Source: an uncultured Lachnospiraceae bacterium (lineage in GTDB: Bacteria; Bacillota; Clostridia; Lachnospirales; Lachnospiraceae). From it: a DNA stretch of 50,847 nt. The first letter of the stretch is position 1. Every line of letters begins with the position of its first letter. Shown here one piece after another: positions 42,457 to 50,798 of this stretch. The notes beneath the pieces are model-generated. The model saw only the letters and a list, made by a program, of their open reading frames with translations. It ran no database searches and was not told where the DNA came from. The DNA lies in contig CALWAW010000068.1 in assembly GCA_944375845.1 (NCBI GenBank), positions 1-50,847 of the forward strand. The letters are read 5' to 3'. The translations under genes were made by a program, and so were the position numbers.

Positions 42457-43169
42457 TCGACACAGTTTTATTTGACCTGGACGGGACGCTGCTTCCCATG
42501 GACCAGGATCAGTTTCTTGAGCTTTACATGAAGGCGCTGGCAAAGACCTTTGCGCCCGGCGGCTACGACCCGAAGCTTCTGGTCTCTTCCGTGTGGAAGG
42601 GCACCGGGGCCATGGTGAAAAATGACGGCTCCATGAGCAACCGGGAGCGGTTCTGGCAGGTGTTCTCCCAGGCCATGGGAGAGGATATGCTTGAAAAGGA
42701 GACGGTATTCGAGGACTTTTACAGAAACCAGTTCGCAGAGGCGAAGGCGGCCACCGGCTTCCAGCCCCTTTCCGGAAAGGTGGTACGGCTTCTGCGCTCC
42801 AAGGGCTACACAGTGGCCCTGGCCACGAACCCGCTGTTTCCCCAGGTGGCAACCCTCCGCAGAATGGGCTGGGCGGGCCTTTCTCCGGAGGACTTTGATC
42901 TGGTGACCACTTATGAGGCGGACACCTACTGCAAACCCAACCTGGACTACTACCGGTCGGTGCTTGAGCGGCTGGGGAAGGAGCCGGGCCAGTGCATGAT
43001 GGTGGGAAACGACGTGGACGAGGACATGTGCACCGTGGAGCTGGGGCTCACCGGCTACCTGCTGACGGACTGCCTGTTAAACCGCCGCGGAAAGCCGGTG
43101 GAGGGCTTTCTTTCCGGGAGCTTTGAGGACTTTTACCGGTACGCGAAGGAGCTTCCGGAGCTTACATAA
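42453..43169 (+). CDS. HAD-superfamily hydrolase
   Basis: A 238-residue phosphatase-like protein with the HAD motifs: nucleophile Asp in DTVLFDLDGTLLPMD, motif II threonine in VALATNPLFP, lysine in YCKPNLDYYRSVL and the acidic motif VGNDVDEDM. The cap is of the C1 helical type. The substrate is unknown. ATG 42453 overlaps the lysA stop as ATGA, with GGACGGAG before it; ATG 42438 would add five residues. Co-translation with lysA may point to a role in amino-acid metabolism, but this is weak evidence. Confidence 0.92.
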   Translation: MIDTVLFDLDGTLLPMDQDQFLELYMKALAKTFAPGGYDPKLLVSSVWKGTGAMVKNDGSMSNRERFWQVFSQAMGEDMLEKETVFEDFYRNQFAEAKAATGFQPLSGKVVRLLRSKGYTVALATNPLFPQVATLRRMGWAGLSPEDFDLVTTYEADTYCKPNLDYYRSVLERLGKEPGQCMMVGNDVDEDMCTVELGLTGYLLTDCLLNRRGKPVEGFLSGSFEDFYRYAKELPELT

Positions 43170-43180
43170 GAAAACTTACA

Positions 43181-43218
43181 GGGAGGATCCTGCTTTCCAT
43201 GCGGGATCCTCTGTTTTA
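43181..43218 (+). terminator. lysA-HAD terminator
   Basis: GAGGATCCTGC at 43183-43193 pairs with GCGGGATCCTC at 43201-43211 with one T-G pair, followed by TGTTTTA. Confidence 0.82.
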
Positions 43219-43303
43219 TGGGAAAAAATCAGGTGCACAATGAAAAATTATGTGGTAAAATGAAAACAGCTTTTTTATTGACAATACTTTCGGAGGTTTT
43301 CTT

Positions 43304-44137
43304 ATGTTTTGCGAGCAGTGCGGGAAGGAAATCCCGGATAATTCCAAATTCTGCGACGGCTGCGGAGCTCCCGTCCGGGCGTCCGGCGGGCCTGCGCCCC
43401 AATACGGGCAGCAAAATTACAGCGGCCAGCAGCCTCACAGTCAGCCTTCTTATGGTCAGCCCTCTTATGGCCAGCAGCCTCACAGTCAGCCTTATCATGG
43501 TCAGTCTTCTTACGGCCGGCCGGCGGGCGGGCAGAAAAAGAACGGCAAGAAAAAGAAGGACAAAAATACGGGGATGACGGTTTTAATCGTGATCCTGAGC
43601 CTTGTGGCAGTGGTTCTTGTTGCGGTGATGATCGTCCTCGCGGTGCGCACCTTCGGCGGCTCCGGAAAAAGGGAGGACCGGGAGATCCTTCAGGAATCGG
43701 ACTACAGGACGGAGAGCCCGGAGGAGACAGAAGAGGAGACGGAGGAAAAGCCTTCTGAGGAAAAGCCTTCCCAGACGGCGCCCTCGGCGTCAGCACCTTC
43801 CACAACGGCGCCTTCGACGTCAGCGCCCTCCCAGACAGCGCCCTCCCAGACGGCGCCTCAGTCAGAGGATTATATTCTGCCAAACAGCAATTCCGCTTAC
43901 CTTACTGAAGCAGATCTGGCGGGGCTCACAAAGGAGGAGCTCCGGATTGCCAGGAACGAGATCTACGCGCGGCACGGAAGAAAATTCAAGGACGCCGCCC
44001 TCAACGAATACTTCCTCTCGAAATCCTGGTATCATCCCACTGTGGAGGCAGACGACTTTAACGAGAGCGTATTCAATGATTATGAGCTGGCCAACAGGAA
44101 GCTGATCGGAGATTACGAAAAGAAGATGGGATATTAG
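43304..44137 (+). CDS. Zinc-ribbon membrane protein with extracytoplasmic YARHG domain
   Basis: A 277-residue protein with an N-terminal zinc ribbon (C3, C6, C17, C20), a Q/S/Y/P-rich linker (QPHSQPSYGQPSYGQQPHSQ) and a basic stretch before one membrane segment at about 88-110. A Glu-rich then Ser/Thr/Pro repeat region (SAPSTTAPSTSAPSQTAPSQ) leads to a C-terminal YARHG domain (YARHGRKFKDAALNEYFLSK). YARHG domains are predicted to be extracellular and are of unknown function. The ribbon therefore faces the cytoplasm and the YARHG domain the outside. CGGAGG at 43291-43296 serves ATG 43304; TAAAAT at 43256-43261 with TGG before it may be an extended -10. It opens a five-gene unit. Confidence 0.85.
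   Translation: MFCEQCGKEIPDNSKFCDGCGAPVRASGGPAPQYGQQNYSGQQPHSQPSYGQPSYGQQPHSQPYHGQSSYGRPAGGQKKNGKKKKDKNTGMTVLIVILSLVAVVLVAVMIVLAVRTFGGSGKREDREILQESDYRTESPEETEEETEEKPSEEKPSQTAPSASAPSTTAPSTSAPSQTAPSQTAPQSEDYILPNSNSAYLTEADLAGLTKEELRIARNEIYARHGRKFKDAALNEYFLSKSWYHPTVEADDFNESVFNDYELANRKLIGDYEKKMGY
43431..43520 (+). repeat. Short Gln/Tyr/Ser-rich coding repeats
   Basis: Imperfect units of CAGCCTCACAGTCAGCCT and CAGCCCTCTTATGGC-like sequence encode QPHSQPSYGQ repeats in the cytoplasmic linker of the first zinc-ribbon protein. A second, Ser/Thr/Pro-coding repeat lies at 43767-43860 on the outer side of the membrane segment. Confidence 0.8.
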
Positions 44138-44167
44138 ATCCCGTGAAACAGGAAGGACGATAGAAAA

Positions 44168-45175
44168 ATGGGACAGATTCGGATAGGCGTATATGATTCT
44201 GACGCCGGATATACAGAGCGGTTCTGCCAGTACATGAACGGTACTGCCGAGGACATGGAATTCGTACCTCTTGAAGATAAGGAAGGGCTGGAGGCGCTTC
44301 TGGCCTCGCGGGAGGCGGCGGCAGTGCTGGTTCCCGAGGAAGAAAAAGAGGAGTATCCGCCTTTTATCGGCGAAATCCACGTGGGCTATTTCACAGACCG
44401 GCAGGAAGAGGAGGCGGGCGAGGTGTTCCGCTACCAGAGCAGAAGGAATATCCGGGCGGCCGTTGAAAAGCTGATGAAGCTGGAGGATACGTCCATCCGT
44501 CTGCTGGCCTTTGTGGGAGCCGGTCCCGGGGTCGGCTGTTCGGCGGCGGCCAGCGCCTACGCCAGATATCTGGCAGCGGGAGAGAAGCGGGTGCTTTACA
44601 TCAACATGAACAGCCTCGGAGACGATACCTGCATTTTCCGCGGCGGAAACCAGAAGGATTTCGGCTACCTGCTGGCTGAGCTGAAAAAGGGCACCGCTCC
44701 GGCCACGCTTCTTCCCTCCATGCTGAACAGGGATTCCGGCGGCGTGTATTTCTTCGACAACGAAAGGATTCCCCTGGAGTTAATGGACGCTGAGGAGGAG
44801 CAGGCGGCGGAATTTTTCCGGTGGCTCATCGATTCGGGCGATTACCGCTATATTATCATAGACAGCAGCTTTTCCGTGAACCATGTGCTGGCGGCGGCCT
44901 GTAAGGCGGCCGAGAGGATCTTCCTCACAGGGGACGGGACCACGGCGTCCAACCATATCCTGGGACGGATCTGGGAGCTTTTCGCAGCGTCGGAGGGGAA
45001 CCTTCAGAAAAAGACCTCGATCCTTTACAACAGGTTCAGCAGACAGTATGGAAAATATTTCGAGAATCCGGACGCGCCGGCGGCGGGCTGCCTGGAGCTT
45101 CTGGCTCCGGCAGGGGCGGCCCAGACGGTGGAGGAGCTGGAAAAGCAGGAGGTGCTTCAGGGGCTGATGCGCTGA
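44168..45175 (+). CDS. CpaE/MinD-like P-loop protein with degenerate nucleotide-binding loop
   Basis: A 335-residue protein with a receiver-like N-terminal domain (QIRIGVYDSDAGYTERFCQY) and a C-terminal SIMIBI ATPase-like domain, the layout of CpaE in pilus and secretion clusters. The loop at about residues 116-127, GAGPGVGCSAAAS, corresponds to the deviant Walker A (normally KGGxGKT/S) but has Cys where the invariant lysine should be and no signature lysine at its start. YIIIDSSFSVNHVLAAACKAAERIFLTGDG corresponds to the Walker B/switch region, with Asp retained. ATP hydrolysis is therefore doubtful, and a binding or scaffold role is more likely. It lies 30 bases after the YARHG gene and before the FHA gene. 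Confidence 0.75.
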   Translation: MGQIRIGVYDSDAGYTERFCQYMNGTAEDMEFVPLEDKEGLEALLASREAAAVLVPEEEKEEYPPFIGEIHVGYFTDRQEEEAGEVFRYQSRRNIRAAVEKLMKLEDTSIRLLAFVGAGPGVGCSAAASAYARYLAAGEKRVLYINMNSLGDDTCIFRGGNQKDFGYLLAELKKGTAPATLLPSMLNRDSGGVYFFDNERIPLELMDAEEEQAAEFFRWLIDSGDYRYIIIDSSFSVNHVLAAACKAAERIFLTGDGTTASNHILGRIWELFAASEGNLQKKTSILYNRFSRQYGKYFENPDAPAAGCLELLAPAGAAQTVEELEKQEVLQGLMR

Positions 45176-45197
45176 AGCGGAAGGGAGCTGGATAGAT

Positions 45198-46190
45198 ATG
45201 GATCGGATAGACAGACAGGAAACGGCAGAGACCGTCTTTGACGGGATCACCTGCCAGATGCTTTTATATAATGACATCGATGGGGTGTTCCGGCTGGAGG
45301 TGGATCCGGAAACCGGGGAGGCCAGCTATGATACGGAGGGCTACACCACGCTGAGGGAGCTTTTTTCAGGCGGAATGTCGAAGAAGGCGGCCGTTCAGGT
45401 GCTTAAGAGCCTGATGAGCGTCTGGGTCGGACTGGATGAGTACATGATCCCCAGGAACGAGCTCTTAATGGGGCTTTCAGACGTGTATGTGAAGGACGAT
45501 ACCGGAGAGATCCGGTGGCTGTGCGGCCTTCAGAAGGATGCCAGGAATCCCCTTGAAAAGCTGCGGCTCTTTATGATGGAGCTGACGACTGTGATGCACG
45601 GGGATCCGGAGCAGAATCGGGAAAATATGAGGGCTCTTCTGAATTATATAAGGGGCGTAAAGCGGGAAAATTTAGACGAGTGCAAGGCTATGGCGGACGC
45701 CCTGCTGTTACAGGACATCACGGCTGACGCGGCGACGGCAGCGGCGGCGGAGGAGCCGGAGGCCTACGGCCTTGGGGACGCGGATACGGTTACGGAGCCG
45801 GAGGCCGGGGAGCCTGCCTTCCGGGAGGAGCCGGAGGCGGCGGAAGAGCCGGAGGGCGTGGACATTATGATTCCCGACGCCTTTAAGGGGCCCGGAGAGG
45901 TGGCTTACATCATTCAGATCCGGACGGGAAACGAGATGGCTATTATGCTGGATGAGACCCTTCTGGGAAAGAGCCCGGACTGCGATTTCTGTATTCCGGA
46001 CAACAGGGCGGTCAGCAGGCACCATGCCAGCATTATCATGGATGAGGGCGAGTATTATATTGTGGACCATAACTCTACAAACGCCACCTATTTAAACGGG
46101 ATAAAGCTGGATCCCGGGGATGAGTACAGGCTTTGCCATGGAGACGGCTTTGTGCTGGCGGATGAACCGTTCCAGTTTATGATCAGATGA
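45198..46190 (+). CDS. DUF6382-like and FHA-domain protein
   Basis: A 330-residue cytoplasmic protein. Residues 1-170 (FDGITCQMLLYNDIDGVF, LRELFSGGMSKKAAVQVLKS) resemble the DUF6382 domain often found with FHA domains in clostridia. An acidic, low-complexity linker of about 60 residues follows. The FHA domain (about 235-325) has the phosphothreonine-binding residues in GKSPDCDFCIPDNRAVSRHHASI and NSTNATYLNGIKL. FHA domains read Thr-phosphorylated partners, so a Ser/Thr kinase should exist, but none is in the window. AAGGGAG at 45181-45187 serves ATG 45198. It follows the CpaE-like gene by 22 bases. Confidence 0.88.
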   Translation: MDRIDRQETAETVFDGITCQMLLYNDIDGVFRLEVDPETGEASYDTEGYTTLRELFSGGMSKKAAVQVLKSLMSVWVGLDEYMIPRNELLMGLSDVYVKDDTGEIRWLCGLQKDARNPLEKLRLFMMELTTVMHGDPEQNRENMRALLNYIRGVKRENLDECKAMADALLLQDITADAATAAAAEEPEAYGLGDADTVTEPEAGEPAFREEPEAAEEPEGVDIMIPDAFKGPGEVAYIIQIRTGNEMAIMLDETLLGKSPDCDFCIPDNRAVSRHHASIIMDEGEYYIVDHNSTNATYLNGIKLDPGDEYRLCHGDGFVLADEPFQFMIR

Positions 46191-46209
46191 TAAAGAGGGA
46201 GGTTTGAGT

Positions 46210-47271
46210 ATGTTTTGTTCAAACTGCGGTATGCAGAACAATGACGGCGCGAAATTCTGCCGTGGCTGCGGCCAACCGCTGACGGCTGCGGAGAACGCGG
46301 CCTTTGGCGGAACAGGCGCGGGCCAGGCGGGTGCCGCGACAGACCCCTACGGCAGCTGGAGCCAGAACCAGGGCGCGGCGCAGGCGGGGGCGGCGACAGA
46401 TCCTTACGGAAGCTGGAACCAGAACCAGAGCGCGCAGGCGGGGGCGGCGACAGACCCTTACGGAAGCCGGAACCAGAACCAGGGTGCACAGTCTGGGGCT
46501 GGAACGGACCCTTACGGAAGCTGGAATCAGAACCAGGGCGCACAGCCTGGGGCTGGAACAGATCCTTACGGAAGCTGGAATCAGAACCAAGGCGCACAGC
46601 CTGGGGCTGGAACAGCCTCTTACGGAAGCTGGAATCAGAACCAGGGCGCACAGGCGGGGGCTGGAACAGACCCCTACGGAAGCTGGAATCAGGGCGCGGC
46701 GCAGCCGGGAGGAAGCCCTTACGGCGGTTATCAGCAGAATCCCTACGGCGCGAATCCCTACGCCCAGCAGGCTCAGCAGCCCCGGAAGACGAAAAAGAAG
46801 AAGGGTATCGTCGCCGTGGTGATCGTCGTTCTTCTTGCGGCCCTTATAGGCGGCGGCGTGTTCCTGTATATCAAGGGAAGCGATCCCATGACTCCGGTGG
46901 ATCAGTTCTTTGACGCCATGATGGACGGAGACTGGGATAAGGTTTACGATACCATCTACTGGGGCGAGGCAGGCGACGAAGGCTATATGAGCAAGGCGGA
47001 GTTCACCGACGGCATCGAGAGCAGCGGCGGAAGCATGATCGGACTTGCGGGCGGCTACATCGACCTTGACATTTCCCTTGTATCTGAAGGGGAAACCTAC
47101 GTGGGAGACGACGGGCTCACCAGAAAGAACATCACCGTGGAGATGACGGCCGAGGTCATGGGAATAGAGCAGAGCCAGGAAATGGAGATGGCGGTGGTCA
47201 AATCCGCTAAGAAGTTCTTCTTTATCCCCGCATGGCAGATCGACAATGAGGTTATGGGCCAGATGTTTTAA
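46210..47271 (+). CDS. Zinc-ribbon, repeat and membrane protein with extracytoplasmic domain
   Basis: A 353-residue protein: zinc ribbon (C3, C6, C17, C20), seven 17-19-residue repeats of the type [17 protein letters not shown] (residues 40-165), a Tyr/Gln/Pro-rich stretch, a basic cluster RKTKKKKG, one membrane segment (about 200-222) and an extracytoplasmic domain of about 130 residues ([22 protein letters not shown]) with the look of an NTF2/DUF4878-like fold. The repeats lie on the cytoplasmic side. The start ATG 46210 has GGGAGG at 46196-46201; TTG 46204 is unlikely. It shares ribbon, low-complexity and membrane layout with the genes at 43304 and 47319. Confidence 0.83.
   Translation: MFCSNCGMQNNDGAKFCRGCGQPLTAAENAAFGGTGAGQAGAATDPYGSWSQNQGAAQAGAATDPYGSWNQNQSAQAGAATDPYGSRNQNQGAQSGAGTDPYGSWNQNQGAQPGAGTDPYGSWNQNQGAQPGAGTASYGSWNQNQGAQAGAGTDPYGSWNQGAAQPGGSPYGGYQQNPYGANPYAQQAQQPRKTKKKKGIVAVVIVVLLAALIGGGVFLYIKGSDPMTPVDQFFDAMMDGDWDKVYDTIYWGEAGDEGYMSKAEFTDGIESSGGSMIGLAGGYIDLDISLVSEGETYVGDDGLTRKNITVEMTAEVMGIEQSQEMEMAVVKSAKKFFFIPAWQIDNEVMGQMF
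46327..46704 (+). repeat. Seven tandem ~54-bp coding repeats
   Basis: Units begin at 46327 (57 bases), 46384, 46438, 46492, 46546, 46600 (54 each) and 46654 (51 bases). Each encodes about 18 residues with the core [14 protein letters not shown]. Later units are nearly identical in DNA, which suggests recent duplication and a variable copy number. Confidence 0.95.
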
Positions 47272-47318
47272 AAGCGTTAACAATATCCCGGAACGGGATT
47301 TTTAAGGAGGATATCATT

Positions 47319-48350
47319 ATGGCAAAGTTTTGCAGTTATTGTGGAAGGCCTTTACAGGACGGCGAGGTGTGCACCTGCCAGTCGGGAGTGCAGGCGGGCC
47401 AGAGTCAGCCCGGCCAGGGCCAGTCTTACAGTCAGGCGGGTCCGGCAGGTCAGGGCCAGCCTTACGGCCAGCCCGGACAGGGCCAGCCTTATGGTCAGGC
47501 AGGCCAGCCCTACGGCCAGGCGGGCCAGGGTCAGCCTTATGGCCAGTACGGTCAGGCGGGCCAGGGCCAGCCTTACGGTCAGACAGGCCAGCCCTACGGT
47601 CAGCCCGGCCAGGGTCAGCCCTATGGCCAGTACGGCCAGCCCGGACAGGGCCAGCCCTACGGCCAGTACGGACAGGGCCAGCCTCAGCCCAAGCAGCCCG
47701 GCGCGGGGAGCGCGTATTTCAAGGAGCTCTGGGGATGTATCGGCGGCGGCTTAAAGAAGCCCGCGGATAAGTTCTCTTCCATGACAAAGAAGCCCAACGC
47801 TCCTGTGCTCTGGGGAGTTTTAGGGATCCAGTCCGTGTTCTTCGCACTGATCTTCCTGTTTATGGGAATCAAGATCAACGGCCTCACCGGCGGCTACATG
47901 AAGTTAATCAATACGCCGGTGGCCTTCTTCCTGTCCCTGGTGCTGGGCGCGGCGATCCTGGTGGCATGGGCGGCTGTGGCCATGCTCCTGGCAAAGGGAA
48001 TGGCAAAGAAGGAGATGAGCTTCTCCCAGAGCCTCGGCGTGGCGGGGGCGAAGGCTGTGGCTCAGATGCCCTTCACCCTGTTTACCGCGTTTTTGATGCT
48101 GATTTCTCCGCTGGACAGCAATTTCACCCTTGTCCTGCTGACCATCGTATATTCCGCGGGAACCCTGCTGACCTACTTCTTTATCCCGGCCTCCATGGAG
48201 GACTATCTGGCCGACGATAAGAACAAGAGGGTATGGCAGCTGTTTGTGACCTTCCTCATCAATATGGTCATCGCTTGGATATGCGCCTGGATCTTCACCA
48301 AGGCCATCGGCTCCGGCATGGCCGGCGTTTTGCGCGGAAGCTTATTCTGA
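47319..48350 (+). CDS. Zinc-ribbon, Gly/Gln/Tyr-rich, five-TM membrane protein
   Basis: A 343-residue protein with a modified zinc ribbon (C5, C8, then C18-T-C20), a long low-complexity segment of [12 protein letters not shown] repeats (about residues 26-128), and a C-terminal region of about five membrane segments ([100 protein letters not shown]) resembling the Yip1/DUF1282 class. AAGGAGG at 47304-47310 serves ATG 47319. It is the last gene of the unit, followed by a terminator. Function is unknown; a membrane scaffold is possible. Confidence 0.82.
   Translation: MAKFCSYCGRPLQDGEVCTCQSGVQAGQSQPGQGQSYSQAGPAGQGQPYGQPGQGQPYGQAGQPYGQAGQGQPYGQYGQAGQGQPYGQTGQPYGQPGQGQPYGQYGQPGQGQPYGQYGQGQPQPKQPGAGSAYFKELWGCIGGGLKKPADKFSSMTKKPNAPVLWGVLGIQSVFFALIFLFMGIKINGLTGGYMKLINTPVAFFLSLVLGAAILVAWAAVAMLLAKGMAKKEMSFSQSLGVAGAKAVAQMPFTLFTAFLMLISPLDSNFTLVLLTIVYSAGTLLTYFFIPASMEDYLADDKNKRVWQLFVTFLINMVIAWICAWIFTKAIGSGMAGVLRGSLF
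47390..47698 (+). repeat. Gly/Gln/Tyr-coding short tandem repeats
   Basis: Overlapping 9- to 27-base units (CAGGGCCAGCCTTACGGC-like) encode GQGQPYGQ and GQPYGQYGQ. The protein segment is free of charge and rich in Tyr and Gln, like prion-like low-complexity domains. Confidence 0.9.
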
Positions 48351-48367
48351 CGGAACCAAAGACGGAT

Positions 48368-48397
48368 CCGGGCCCCTCGGGGCCCGGTATTCTTTTT
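48368..48397 (+). terminator. Terminator after zinc-ribbon/FHA gene unit
   Basis: CCGGGCCCC at 48368-48376 pairs with GGGGCCCGG at 48379-48387 (the innermost pair probably opens to give a CTCG loop), followed by TATTCTTTTT. It closes the 43304-48350 unit. Confidence 0.9.
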
Positions 48398-48420
48398 GAC
48401 CGGATATGCCGAATTTCATA

Positions 48421-48449
48421 TTGAAAACGAAAAGATAGAGTGCTAAAAT
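48421..48449 (+). promoter_or_regulatory. Promoter of the flavoprotein pair
   Basis: TTGAAA at 48421-48426 and TAAAAT at 48444-48449 are 17 bases apart, with TGC directly before the -10 (extended -10). Confidence 0.72.
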
Positions 48450-48511
48450 AAATGCGACAGCATGTACGAAAGACCTCGGCATGCAGGAGCAAAAATGAAG
48501 GAGGAAAGGAC

Positions 48512-49399
48512 ATGTTCAAGATCCTGAGAGCAGAGCATCTTGCGGAAAATATCATTTCCATGGATGTTGAAGCAAAACGTGTTGCGAAGTCCTGTCTGCC
48601 GGGACAGTTTGTGATTGTCCGGTTGGATGAGAAGGGAGAGCGGATCCCCCTCACCATCGCGGATTACGACAGGGAAAAGGGAACCATCACCATTGTGTTC
48701 CAGCCCATCGGCGCCACCACCTATCAGCTGGCTGATATGAAGGCGGGGGATTCCCTGATGGATTTTGTGGGCCCCCTTGGAAGGCCCTCCGATCTGGTGG
48801 AAGAGGATATTGAGGAGCTGAAAAAGAAAAAGATCCTGTTCATCTGCGGCGGCGTGGGCACCGCGCCCGTGTATCCCCAGGTGAAATGGCTCCGCGAGCA
48901 CGGAGTGGGCGCGGACGTGATCATCGGCGCCAGGACAAAGAGCCTGCTGATCTATGAGGACGCCATGCGCCAGGTGGCCGACAACCTCTATATGTGCACC
49001 GACGACGGAAGCTACGGCTTCAAGGGGAACGGCTCCCAGAGGCTGGACGCCCTTTATGCCGAGGGAAAGCATTATGACCACTGCGTCGTCATCGGCCCCA
49101 TGATCATGATGAAATTTACCTGCCTGGCCACAAAGAAGTACGATCTTCCCACCGTTGTGAGCATGAACCCCATCATGGTGGACGGCACCGGCATGTGCGG
49201 CGCCTGTCGCCTGACCGTGGGCGGAGAGGTGAAGTTCGCCTGCGTGGACGGCCCCGAGTTCGACGGGCACAAGGTTGACTTTGACGAGGCCATGAAGCGT
49301 CAGGCCATGTATAAGACGGCCGAGGGCAGAGCGCTCCTGAAATTCAAGGAGGGCAAGACCCATCACGGCGGCTGCGGACACTGCGGAGGTGACGAATAA
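48512..49399 (+). CDS. NfnA/sulfide dehydrogenase-like FAD/NAD-binding small subunit
   Basis: A 295-residue ferredoxin-reductase-family subunit that pairs with the next gene, as in NADH-dependent ferredoxin:NADP oxidoreductase (NfnAB) or sulfide dehydrogenase SudBA. It has an FAD-binding barrel (CLPGQFVIVRLDEKGERIPLTIADYD), an NAD-binding fold (ILFICGGVGTAPVYPQVKWL) and a [2Fe-2S] cysteine set in DGTGMCGACRLTVGGEVKFACVDGPEF. A Cys/His-rich end (HHGGCGHCGGDE) follows. ATG 48512 has GGAGGAAAGGA just upstream; a longer frame from 48452 is not needed. The exact electron acceptor pair cannot be set from sequence. Confidence 0.9.
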   Translation: MFKILRAEHLAENIISMDVEAKRVAKSCLPGQFVIVRLDEKGERIPLTIADYDREKGTITIVFQPIGATTYQLADMKAGDSLMDFVGPLGRPSDLVEEDIEELKKKKILFICGGVGTAPVYPQVKWLREHGVGADVIIGARTKSLLIYEDAMRQVADNLYMCTDDGSYGFKGNGSQRLDALYAEGKHYDHCVVIGPMIMMKFTCLATKKYDLPTVVSMNPIMVDGTGMCGACRLTVGGEVKFACVDGPEFDGHKVDFDEAMKRQAMYKTAEGRALLKFKEGKTHHGGCGHCGGDE

Positions 49400-50781
49400 T
49401 GGAAGGATTAAAAAGAGTACCCGTAAGGGAGCAGGCTCCCAAGGTAAGGGCGGCCAACTTTGAAGAAGTGTGCCTGGGCTATAACCAGGAGGAAGCCATC
49501 GAGGAGGCGAAGCGCTGCCTCCAGTGCAAGAAGCCCATGTGCGTCCAGGGATGTCCCGTATCCATCAACATCCCCGGCTTTGTGGGCAAGATCGTGGAGG
49601 GCGACTTTGAGGCGGCTTACCAGATCCTCTCCGAGTCCACATCCCTTCCCGCCGTGTGCGGCAGGGTATGCCCCCAGGAGACCCAGTGCGAGGGCAAGTG
49701 CATCCGCGGCAAGAAGGGCGATCCCGTATCCATCGGCAAACTGGAGCGGTTCGTGGCCGACTGGGCGAGAGAGCACGGAATCAAGCCGAAAAAGACGGCT
49801 GCATCCAACGGCAAAAAGGTGGCTGTGATCGGCTCCGGCCCCTCCGGCCTTTCCTGCGCCGGCGACCTGGCGAAGCTGGGCTATGAGGTGACCATTTTCG
49901 AGGCCCTCCATGAGGCCGGCGGCGTGCTTACATACGGAATCCCCGAGTTCCGTCTGCCTAAGGACGCGGTGGTGAAGCCCGAGGTGGAGAATGTGAAATC
50001 CCTGGGCGTTAAGATCGAGACCGACGTGATCGTAGGAAAATCCGTGACGGTGGACGAGCTTCTGGAGGAAGAAGGCTTTGACGCCGTATTCATCGGCTCC
50101 GGCGCCGGGCTTCCCATGTTCATGGGGATCCCCGGAGAGAACGCCAACGGCGTATTCTCCGCCAACGAGTACCTCACCAGAAGCAACCTGATGAAGGCAA
50201 GGCTTGACGATTATGCCACTCCCATGCCCGAGAGCAAAAAGGCCGTGGTGGTGGGCGGCGGCAACGTGGCCATGGACGCCGCCAGAACGGCTCTGCGCCT
50301 GGGCGCCGAGACCCATATCGTATACAGAAGAAGCGAGGCTGAGCTTCCCGCCAGAGTGGAGGAGGTTCACCATGCCAAGGAGGAGGGCGTGATCTTCGAC
50401 CTTCTCACAAACCCTGTGGAGATCCTTGAGGATGAAAACTGCTGGGTGCGCGGCGTGCGCTGCATCCGCATGGAGCTGGGCGAGCCCGACGCTTCCGGCA
50501 GAAGGCGTCCCATCCCCGTGGAGGGCTCTGAGTTCGAGATCGAGGCGGACGCGGTGATCATGTCCCTGGGAACCTCTCCCAACCCGTTAATCTCCTCCAC
50601 CACAAAGGGCCTTGAGACCAATAAGCGCAAGTGCATCGTGGCCGAGGCGGAGACCGGAAAGACCAGTAAGGACGGCGTATACGCCGGCGGCGACGCCGTG
50701 ACGGGCGCGGCCACCGTAATCCTTGCCATGGAGGCAGGCCGCGCAGGCGCAAAGGGAATTCACGAATTTCTTTCCAAATAA
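49399..50781 (+). CDS. NfnB/GltD-like FAD-dependent pyridine nucleotide oxidoreductase
   Basis: A 460-residue protein of the glutamate synthase small-chain family, the large-subunit partner of the preceding gene. An N-terminal [4Fe-4S]-type cysteine set (C40, C43, C48, C52 in CLQCKKPMCVQGCPV, and more in CGRVCPQETQCEGKCIRG) is followed by the FAD-binding GSGPSGLSCAGDLA, the NADPH-binding GGGNVAMDAARTALRLG and the FAD-closing block GVYAGGDAVTGAATVILAMEAGRAGAKGI. No glutamate synthase large subunit lies nearby, which favours NfnB or SudA over GltD. ATG 49399 shares its A with the upstream stop (TAATG), so the two are translationally coupled; GGAGGTGA precedes it. Confidence 0.93.
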   Translation: MEGLKRVPVREQAPKVRAANFEEVCLGYNQEEAIEEAKRCLQCKKPMCVQGCPVSINIPGFVGKIVEGDFEAAYQILSESTSLPAVCGRVCPQETQCEGKCIRGKKGDPVSIGKLERFVADWAREHGIKPKKTAASNGKKVAVIGSGPSGLSCAGDLAKLGYEVTIFEALHEAGGVLTYGIPEFRLPKDAVVKPEVENVKSLGVKIETDVIVGKSVTVDELLEEEGFDAVFIGSGAGLPMFMGIPGENANGVFSANEYLTRSNLMKARLDDYATPMPESKKAVVVGGGNVAMDAARTALRLGAETHIVYRRSEAELPARVEEVHHAKEEGVIFDLLTNPVEILEDENCWVRGVRCIRMELGEPDASGRRRPIPVEGSEFEIEADAVIMSLGTSPNPLISSTTKGLETNKRKCIVAEAETGKTSKDGVYAGGDAVTGAATVILAMEAGRAGAKGIHEFLSK

Positions 50782-50798
50782 GAAGGAGGACCGCATTT

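Noticed and set aside
46327..46704. Possible CRISPR array
   Set aside because: Units are contiguous without spacers, are in frame and encode protein repeats; there are no cas genes.
46219..47283. 354-codon open frame on the minus strand opposite the 54-bp repeats
   Set aside because: It mirrors the repeats of the real zinc-ribbon gene, gives an Arg/Ser/Pro repeat protein with no family features, and has no ribosome-binding site.
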